From Conchocele bisecta (lineage: Eukaryota > Mollusca > Bivalvia > Lucinida > Thyasiridae), in NCBI GenBank assembly GCA_029237695.1, contig JAQRGA010000138.1, positions 1-64,000 on the forward strand: 64,000 nucleotides of DNA, given 5' to 3'. Numbering within the stretch: the stretch's first letter is position 1; every line of letters begins with the position of its first letter. A program made the translations under genes and the position numbers. Positions 56,801 to 64,000 of the stretch are shown in pieces. The notes under the pieces are model-generated. The model ran no database searches and was not told the origin of the DNA. It worked only from the letters and a program-made list of their open reading frames with translations.

Positions 56801-58171
56801 TTCTCTTCCTCGACTGCTGCTGCTTTGTAAGCTGAGGACCGGTCACGTTAGGACAATCGTAGGACATGTGACCTTCTTTGCCACAATGGTAACATGTCCC
56901 GCGATGTCTATCGTAGCCGTTCCTGCTGGTACTTCTGTCGTAACTACCTCTACTCGGGCTTCTATCATAACTACCCCTACTTGGGCTTCTATTGTGGTCT
57001 CTATTCTGATATCTGTCCCTATCTCGACTCCTATCTCTGGATCGATTATCTGCACTACTTACCTTGCGCCTCTGGTTATCTACTGACCTGTACTCAGTTC
57101 TGTTGCTAGTACTGTTCCTCTGAACTACATACTTGCTACCTCCTCTAGCTTCTGCAAAGTAATCTGCCTGAACCGCCATCTGATCTATCGAGTCAAATGT
57201 TTTCTCTTTGAGAAATAAGTAGAGCTCACGACTGCATATACTTAACATCTGATCTCTGATCATGTAGTCTAGTACTCCTTCATATGTTCTATTCACCTTA
57301 CCTAACTCAACCATCTATCTAAATAGTTCTTTGACCGACTGACATATTGCACAAATGATTCACTGTGATCAGGTTTGGTGTTTTTGAACATGCGTCTGAA
57401 CCCATCTTCTGTTAGATCAAAACATTTCAACAATGCGGATTTCAAACTTATCATAGTCAAGAGCATCATCAATAGGTAGTCTAGAATATACATCTAATGC
57501 CTTGCCCTTCAATAACGCACTCAAGTGTAGTGACCACTTATCTCTTCCCCACCTTTGAATTGCTGCGTACCTCTCAATCTAGCTAAGTAGCTATCCATGT
57601 TGTCATTATTCTGATCAAAAATGTGGCAGCTTCGGACCGACTGCTCTGCCATTGTCCCTATCATGTCTATCTTCATCTACTATTCCACCCCTTTCTACTT
57701 TTGCCATTTCTACCTGGTGCTTAGTGTCTAATTCTCGCAATTTGAATTCTAGAGCTAACTGTGCTTCATTGGCATCTAATCTATCTTTCCCCATCTGTCG
57801 CTCAACCTCTTTAGCTACTGCTCAGCATCTAACCTATCCTTCTCAGCCTGTCGCTCAACCTCCTTAGCTAATCAGCAACTGCGCGCATCTAACCTATCTT
57901 TCTCCATCTGTCGTTCAACCTCTTTAGTCAACCGCTCAGACTCTTTAGCCAACCGCTCAGCATCTAACCTATCTTTCTCAGCCTGTCGCTCAACCTCTTT
58001 AGCCAACCGCTCAGCATCTAACCTATCTTTCTCAGCCTGCCTAGCCTCTAGTCTTTCCTGTCTTTCTCTCTCCTGCTCGTCCTTTACAAAGGCCCTTAAC
58101 TCTGAATCTGCTAGCCCTAAGCTTTTGCCTATGTCCATTAGCTCCTTAATGGACGACATTCTAACTCTCAA
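56793..58171 (-). pseudogene. Copy A: Gag (frameshifted), coiled-coil N-terminus, capsid region, CCHC knuckle
   Basis: A start at 58171 opens a 99-codon charged segment with repeated EKDRLDAERLAKE units (54-bp DNA repeats, a predicted coiled coil). Frame changes follow. A capsid-like region reads FDLTEDGFRRMF and SFVQYVSRSKNYLDRW, then VNRTYEGVLDYMIRDQ and LYLFLKEKTFDSIDQMA, a pattern known from Gag of this retrotransposon branch. An Arg/Ser-rich stretch with repeated SPSRGSYDR units precedes one zinc knuckle, CYHCGKEGHMSYDC (CX2CX4HX4C), at about 56880. Gag packages the element RNA. The several frame breaks may be decay or assembly error. Confidence 0.75.
57780..58070 (-). repeat. 54-bp coding tandem repeat in Gag N-terminus
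   Basis: About five copies carry ctaacctatctttctcagcc and tgtcgctcaacctctttagc (plus strand). Each encodes one 18-residue heptad-like unit rich in Glu, Lys, Arg and Leu. Confidence 0.8.
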
Positions 58172-58810
58172 CTCAACTCCGGATTATCGATTTACACGCT
58201 TTACCCGACGGTACACAAGGTCTCTAGCACTCAAATCACTTGGTGATTTGTGCGAGTCTCTTGCTTCACGTCTATAAGGTTAAGGTAAATCAATCCGGTC
58301 TCTACTCCTAACGACGGTATAAGTTTCTCAATCGGGAAAGTCAATCCGGTATATGTATAGTCTAATGTAATGGTATATTTACCATTCCCTCTCTAAGGTA
58401 CTGGACACAAATATTGGGGACTGGTTATAGACACCTGGCAGGATATAATATTGTTCATACACAATATAATAGCGGTAGTAATCTCGCCTCAGATGCAGAA
58501 GTGTCTAGTGCTAACCTAGAACACCCGCTGTGCCATCACCACAGGGAGGTACTGTTGACAAATCAAAAATTACAATGACCCTTACATCCACTATCTCACC
58601 AGATCGTCTCAACTCTATACTTCTGTACCTAGGTAGTCAAATCATGTATGTGGTGATGTATTAGTGCCTAAGTGTTGGAGTGCATCTTACATTAACTCCC
58701 AAGGCAAACAAATACAAGATTGAATTTTGACGACACTAGGGGTACAGCTATTCTAGCCTCCTTACTTCAACTGCTTTGAAGAAACTGATTATAAAAAGAG
58801 GAAACAAAAC
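58172..58810 (-). other. Copy A leader between primer binding site and Gag start
   Basis: About 640 bp of untranslated leader, where a packaging signal would be expected. No repeat or frame of note was seen. Confidence 0.5.
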
Positions 58811-58826
58811 CCCACTTCTGACACCA
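58811..58826 (-). promoter_or_regulatory. Primer binding site of copy A
   Basis: On the minus strand, tggtgtcagaagtggg begins one base after the LTR end. TGG at the start pairs with the CCA tail of a primer tRNA. I do not assign the tRNA species. Confidence 0.75.
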
Positions 58827-58827
58827 T

Positions 58828-61460
58828 TGTCAAGGTCATTACCAAGGTCAGGAATGATCGAGACAAATTGTCTCCCCCAATTATCATATGAACCAAGTAT
58901 ACTTCAATTGTTATGACGTTATGGCCAATATAGCTTGATCTGACGAACGAAAAGTGGTAACAATGCAGTTGAAGTGTAAGGGATAGGCCAGAGTAGATAA
59001 GTACACGTAGTCACTTAATCACTTATAATGTACACTATATTACATGGGGAACACACAGAATACATGATACATTGATATGCGAACATCACTGTACTGTGCA
59101 TGACACTATTCAATTACTACAAGGTTGTAAGCCAATCGACTGTTATACTTTAACGCAACTTAAAAAGCTATAGACGAATAAACTCGGTATGTGGTATCTC
59201 AATGGTCCCGTAGTGGACAATAGTATGAATGCACAAGTACTTTGATGATCGCTAATCAAAGTGAAATAACATACAAGTATAACATGGCATAACGAACATT
59301 GGAGAACAAAATGACAATCATCTGAGCTACCCAGTGCTGGCGTATCTCAATAGATAGTGTAACCTCTGAGTATCAAGGTCCCAAGGTCTGCCTCACCCGC
59401 AATATGAGGTCTAGTCAACAATATGGCTATAATCCAACTTCAAGTGGATTAATCCATAAACAATATATGTAGTCTTACTACAATCCTTTAGCCATGATAT
59501 GCCATGATAGGAGTATTACCATACACTATCAAAGTATACATATGTATTGCCTATGCAATATATTTCCAAAGTATGAATGTCAAAGTCAAAGCCGGATGTG
59601 GTTACATCACATGATAGTCAATAACGATAATGTTCCGGAAGCTGGTTCCCGGAAGTAAAGTTCCACAGGTAGTATTATCTCCGGAAATGGTGGACCAGAT
59701 GTAAAGTTCCTATGGTATCACTCGACTGTAGCAACCCGGATGTGGTAGACCGGATGTAAAGTATCCATGGTGAATCAATGGGTTGTAATACCGGAAGTGG
59801 TAGACCGGATGTAAAGTTCCGATATAATACAAAATGGCGATTATCACGTTGGCTAAGACGCCGGGAAAAGTTTCACTTAGGTGACATTCAACTCGGTGGT
59901 AGTATAATGATATGATATGTGTGTATGGCGTTTTCACTTCACTAAACTATGGCTGTGACTGTCTGCTGAACGCGAGGTAGCTATCACACACTGCTCTATA
60001 CAGGCCTGTACCCGGAGCTGCTACACACACTGCGCCAGACAGACGTACGGACACTCGGACGACCCGATACTCTGCACTGACTGGGGTCTGCCTCAAACGA
60101 GTGGACCAAAACGTCCAATGTGGCTCGCTGGAGCGTTCTCAAGAGGCTACAAAAATGAAATGAATCTCCAATTACTGGACGAATACGCACAGACAGACAG
60201 ACAGGATGCACAACAGACTAAAACGGGAATCGAACAACGGCAAATCACAGCTGAAATAAAATGTTGTAGGTACATACCAAAATCCTCCGTGTCACTGGTG
60301 AATACAGTACTAGTCTTCTGTAACCAGAATATATGTGTCCCGCCAACACATAGCGAGACATCGCTTATATACGCACCAGTGAAACCATGCACGGAATAAT
60401 GGATATGCCTACCCCTCGTACGACATCTCACATAAATACTACAAAAACCATGGCTTTTGCCATGTCACCCATGGGTTATATTTGGCATAAATATATGTTC
60501 CCACGCCTTAAATTCAACCAAACCAGTGTACAGCCCTCGTGGAATAAATACCATCCAACATGGTATACCCCTCACTACCATAAATCTGCACACTATAGAC
60601 CCAGATCTCATAATCCGAAATCTACTCGACTGGTCTCGACAATGCCAAGGTCGCTTCTTGGCCCCGCCAAACCCCTCCATAACGGTCCTACGGCTATACA
60701 CTCAAATGAGAGTGTAGCACATACTAAACTCAAATATCGTGGTCATTTACGGAAATATCACGACACAAAATCATCACCATTATGGGATCTGTATATCCGT
60801 GTTGGCCAGTACCAGGCTATGATGAAACACTAACCCGTAGCATACATAACAGGGCAGACCATGGTATGGTCTGCGCTGTATACTGGCTTCACCTACAGAA
60901 GGTCCCTTATATGGTGAAACACTGACACGCGGACAAACTCGGCTGGCACGGACAGTGGACATCCGTAATACTAAAAGGTATCTTTTCCCTAGCGAAACCA
61001 GCACACGCAGTCAACGAGTTCTCTACCACACACATGCATAGTCTGTGGCAAATATGGCGTGACATCAGTAAAACATTGCTCTAAAATAGACGTATATTAA
61101 ATCCGCATGACACGCATAAACGTATTTCCACCATTACACATAAGCCCCCTTATTACATGCACATTGCACTGGCGTACATGCCAACCACAGGTGTGCAAAA
61201 ACCACGGTGTGTGAAACCACAGGTATGTTGAATCACAGGGATGTGAAACCAATAATACGCACAACAATACAACATAACCCCCTTATCATCATTCACATGG
61301 CAAATACATCCAAACCTACATGCAAAAACCACAGTGTGAAACCACAGGTATGTTGAATTCACCAGGGATGTGAAACCAATAATACGCACAACAATACAAC
61401 AGTACCACACACACATAACAATTATACGGATTCCAGAATGTACAATCGTGTCACGCGACA
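58828..61460 (-). repeat. LTR, shared central copy, 2633 bp
   Basis: It has the same tips as the left LTR. It is about 96 bp longer because a block with ccaataatacgcacaacaat and accacaggtatgttgaat is tandemly duplicated at about 61190-61410. The left LTR has one unit of this block. Confidence 0.85.
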
Positions 61461-61472
61461 TATCTCCCCCTA
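61461..61472 (-). promoter_or_regulatory. Polypurine tract of copy B
   Basis: Minus-strand gggggagata abuts the LTR start, as in copy A, with one G fewer. Confidence 0.7.
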
Positions 61473-61529
61473 AACAAAAAGTGTTTACACTTTCGTGCAT
61501 AATCGCGAGACACGTTGGCACAGCTGAAT

Positions 61530-61850
61530 CTACCCCGATATCCTGCTCAGGTAGTCTGCCCCCAGATTGTCGGCCCCTTTTATCGCGACAATACGCATTC
61601 TGGCTGACTGTTTCTCTGACCTTAAATGGGATAGGGTACCCCCTAATTCTTAATGGGTCTTGCGTTGACAACTTTATCTCATGTTTCTCTATATGGGTGT
61701 GTCCTGGTGTGTCCCTCAGGACATGGGTGAACTCCCGTAAGATCTCTTTGACTTGCGTCTTTTGTTTCTTGCCTAAATCAGGCGACAGGTCAACTTTGCT
61801 CTCCGTATCGGACTCTAATCCCCTGGGACATAACATGTTTTCTTCGGCAC
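61530..61850 (-). pseudogene. Copy B: RT stub joined to RNase H tail, same junction as copy A
   Basis: The sequence around tacgcattctggctgactgt (61593-61612, plus strand) is identical to copy A. The RT lead-in is in one frame and the RNase H tail (KGADNLGADYLSR) in another, stopping at 61532-61530. No catalytic RT residues remain. Confidence 0.8.
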
Positions 61851-61879
61851 TACACCCACTTGGACTAGGATCCCCCTCT

Positions 61880-63029
61880 ACTGTGTCTTCTATCACGGCC
61901 GCATTTATTACAGTGAGTATTCCCTTCCCCGGGTGCTCAGGCCTAGTCTCGTACCTCTTTAACATGTTTGCATGAAAGGTTTTCAACTTCCCTCCCATGT
62001 CAACTCTATAGTCCCACTCATTAACTACCTCTGTTATGGGGTATGGTCCCTTCCACCTAAGAAGCAATTTGTTGTTGTCTGTCGGTAGTAGTACAAGTAC
62101 CTGATCTGCCACTGCATACTGCCTACTACGAGTCTTACGGTTGTAGTACTTTGCGTACTTTTTGGACGCACTCTTCAAGTTCTCATGCGCGATTTCGCAC
62201 GTTTTCTCGAGCCGTTCGCGCAAGTCGAGGACGTACTGATACGTCGTTTTGACGTTGTCCTCTATGTCCTTCTCGGACCACAGATCTCTTAGTATGCTCA
62301 TCGGACCCCGAACGGTCCTTCCGTACAATAGTTCAAACGGTGAGAAAGCCAAACTTTCTTGAGGGACTTCACGATACGCGAATAAGAGCGCGTTAATGTA
62401 TTTGTCCCAATCTTTGGACGTTCGTTCATTGCCATTCTACGAAGCATTTGCTTTAACGTACCATTGAACCGTTCCACGAGACCGTTACACTGTGGGTGGT
62501 ACGGTGTCGTGGTTAATTGTCTCAGCGATAACAATCTACTAACTTCCTCCATGACTGCCGACGTAAATTGACTACCCCTATCGGTGAGCATCTCCTCGGG
62601 GATACCCAGTCTACTGAACATATCCACGAGAGCTTCCGCGACTCGTTCGGCCTCGATGCCTGGTAGTGGTACCGCTTCTGGGTACCTAGTTGCATAATCA
62701 ACTAACGTTAGTATGTAACGATTCTTCCGATCGGTAGCTGGAAAAATTGGCCCTACAATATCAACTGCGACTCGTTTGAACGGAGTGTCTATCAACGGCA
62801 TAGTTCCTAACGGAACCTTGGTGATGTGTCCCTTTGACACAGTCTTTTGACATATGTCACAAGACCTACAAAACCGTGTAATGTCACTGCCCACGCCTGG
62901 CCAATAAAATTCTGATAACACTCGATCAGTTGTCTTCTTAACCCCTAAATGGCCCGCCATGATTGATTCATGTGCCACTTTCATCACGGTAGTCCTAAGT
63001 GTTTTTGGGACTACCAGCTGATGGTACAT
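61880..63029 (-). CDS. Copy B: integrase, core intact
   Basis: The minus-strand frame 63029-62298 carries the HHCC zinc motif (AHESIMAGHLG, then CRSCDICQK) and the whole catalytic triad: Asp in VAVDIVGP, Asp in LTDRGSQF and Glu in NGLVERFNG. The second Asp and the Glu are 35 residues apart, the classic DD35E spacing. A frame change near 62420 is followed by the C-terminal part in frame 62352-61153 (LLYGRTVRGP, LLRWKGPYPITEVV, KTFHANMLKRY), a GPY/F domain. The N-terminal join to the upstream protease frame is broken by one base near 63037, where copy A is intact. Between the two copies each break has an unbroken counterpart. Confidence 0.85.
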
Positions 63030-63034
63030 CCTAC

Positions 63035-63886
63035 CTACGCTATCGATTCGAAATTACGATACAACAAGTCTTTTCGGTATGCGAATTTCGATTTGTTTCC
63101 GTTCTTACTTGACCGTACCGTTCCGTCTTTTGCATTATTTCGAACTGACGTCAATGTGACGTCATGTGCCTGCGCCTCTTTGAATTCATCGCGTGATACG
63201 TTCGCGATTGCGGTAGGGACTTTGAGGGTCTTATATGATTCGTCTCGGGCTATCGTTTGTGACCTAGTTTCAACGGCGCACGATTTAGCGCCTCTAAAAT
63301 CGGATATCACCGGTAACTCTGACCCGTCTACATTACCTATGGTAACATCATACATTGTATCTGTCATGCAAAGGGCTTCTACCTGACCTTTAAAAAAAGG
63401 TGTATCTAGATCTACCCGGGCGGTAGGAATTCCACTCATTTTGCTCCTATTTACCAGCATGCATGTTGAAACTTTGCTTAAAAACTGATCTGGTTGTACT
63501 AAGTTTTCCCTGACGACCACCCCGGTACACCCAGTATCTCGCATTACTGTGACCTTTTTCCCATTTAATGTGCCCTCTGCTACGGGTAGCCTATCCATAC
63601 CAAATGTACATCCGTTAATCAACTCCGGCTGTATCTCGCTACCTGAACATACAATAGTGGTGTCGGTATCAACCACACAGAAATTTCCTTGGTTTTCCCC
63701 TGGTTGTTCCGTGTTTTGCCATCTACCTCTACCTCTGCCTCTAGTGTGCCTTCCACTTCTACCTCTATTTCTACCTCTGTACCGACCTCTCTGTTCTTTA
63801 TCTGCAAAACTTACATGTTTCTCTTCCTCGACTGCTGCTGCTTTGTAAGCTGAGGACCGGTCACGCTTAGGACAATCGTAGGACAT
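63035..63886 (-). CDS. Copy B: Gag end, protease and linker to integrase
   Basis: A 283-codon open frame. It starts within the zinc knuckle (MSYDCPK) and runs through a basic RGRYRGRNRGRSGRH stretch. The retropepsin-like domain has the active-site triplet DTG in VMRDTGCTGVVV, preceded by LNGKKV and followed by conserved aliphatic residues. The linker contains VETRSQTIA. Protease is encoded in the same frame as the end of Gag, so Gag-Pro-Pol is probably one polyprotein. The start shown is only the first Met in view of an internal frame. Confidence 0.8.
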   Translation of the reverse strand: MSYDCPKRDRSSAYKAAAVEEEKHVSFADKEQRGRYRGRNRGRSGRHTRGRGRGRWQNTEQPGENQGNFCVVDTDTTIVCSGSEIQPELINGCTFGMDRLPVAEGTLNGKKVTVMRDTGCTGVVVRENLVQPDQFLSKVSTCMLVNRSKMSGIPTARVDLDTPFFKGQVEALCMTDTMYDVTIGNVDGSELPVISDFRGAKSCAVETRSQTIARDESYKTLKVPTAIANVSRDEFKEAQAHDVTLTSVRNNAKDGTVRSSKNGNKSKFAYRKDLLYRNFESIA

Positions 63887-64000
63887 GTGACCTTCTTTGC
63901 CACAATGGTAACATGTCCCGCGATGTCTATCGTAGCCGTTCCTGCTGGTACTTCTGTCGTAACTACCTCTACTCGGGCTTCTATCATAACTACCCCTACT
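63840..64000 (-). pseudogene. Copy B: Gag C-terminal part, cut by window edge
   Basis: It continues the zinc knuckle and the Arg/Ser-rich SRGSYDRS repeats seen in copy A. The rest of Gag, the primer binding site and the 5' LTR lie beyond 64000. Confidence 0.7.

Larger units (their letters stand above)
51912..64000 (-). mobile_element. Tandem pair of Ty3/gypsy-type LTR retrotransposons (Gmr1-like order), sharing one LTR
   Basis: The layout on the plus strand is LTR - internal region A - LTR - internal region B (cut by the window edge), all in one orientation. On the coding (minus) strand the internal order is primer binding site, Gag with a CCHC knuckle, aspartic protease, integrase with GPY/F end, and a stub of RT fused to the last codons of RNase H, then the polypurine tract. 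Integrase lies before RT, unlike most Ty3/gypsy elements and as in the Gmr1-like group. The shared LTR at 58828-61460 is the 5' LTR of copy A and the 3' LTR of copy B. No target duplication can be read, because only one outer edge (51912) is in view. Confidence 0.85.

Noticed and set aside
60387..60833. 148-codon plus-strand frame inside the central LTR
   Set aside because: Antisense to the element, disrupted in the left LTR, and not similar to any known protein.
61153..61460. C-terminal extension of the 399-codon copy B frame into the LTR
   Set aside because: The frame simply runs past the out-of-frame RNase H stop into LTR sequence. The extra residues are not part of a retroelement protein.
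62970..63386. Plus-strand frames over the integrase and protease region, including the Leu/Pro-rich frame at 63549-63848
   Set aside because: They are shadows of the minus-strand Gag-Pol frames.

Overview
The window looks like intergenic and accessory DNA from an animal nuclear genome, most likely a mollusc and tentatively a heterodont bivalve. Evidence for a metazoan: one forkhead gene with GT-AG introns (foxQ2-like), a tRNA-Val(AAC) gene, LINE reverse-transcriptase relics, tRNA-derived SINEs, and very many palindromic MITE-type elements. The bivalve assignment is inference, based on the general look of the dispersed repeats. There are no operons and no prokaryotic genes. Almost every short open frame is chance reading through repeats.

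Layout. 1-4.8 kb: a LINE RT relic split by a foldback element that is itself nested three deep, then palindromic MITEs and a LINE 3' tail. 5.8-12.6 kb: low-copy tandem duplications (155, 349, about 790 and 101 bp), two tRNA-like SINE heads and a 38-bp-type minisatellite. 14.4-18.7 kb: an 87-bp satellite that grew inside a small TIR element. 19-20.9 kb: a LINE C-terminal relic with poly-A, and MITEs. 21-23.5 kb: a TIR element, a foldback of short motifs and a 38-bp minisatellite. 24-43.6 kb: a dense mosaic of MITEs, hairpins and nested insertions, with the tRNA-Val gene at 37.9-38.0 kb. 44-51 kb: the foxQ2-like gene (48,073-49,669) among copies of a roughly 200-bp TIR element. 51.9-64.0 kb: two tandem, same-strand copies of a Ty3/gypsy-type LTR retrotransposon sharing a central LTR.

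The most notable system is the LTR retrotransposon on the minus strand. Its LTRs are about 2.5-2.6 kb and begin and end TGTC...GACA. It has a clear primer binding site and polypurine tract. Its order is Gag - protease - integrase - start of RT, so integrase precedes RT, as known for the Gmr1-like branch of Ty3/gypsy. In both copies the RT start is fused out of frame to the last codons of RNase H. The copies therefore share one internal deletion and cannot encode their own polymerase. They are probably mobilised in trans by a full-length relative, or are dead.

Other themes are nested insertions with readable target duplications (TA, TTA, CTG/CAG), foldback elements whose arms are simple-sequence arrays, and a satellite derived from a MITE. 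Many differences between near-identical copies are single-base indels, and the satellites become noisy mid-array. The assembly probably carries uncorrected long-read errors, so frameshifts in the forkhead gene and in the retroelement should be read with that in mind.
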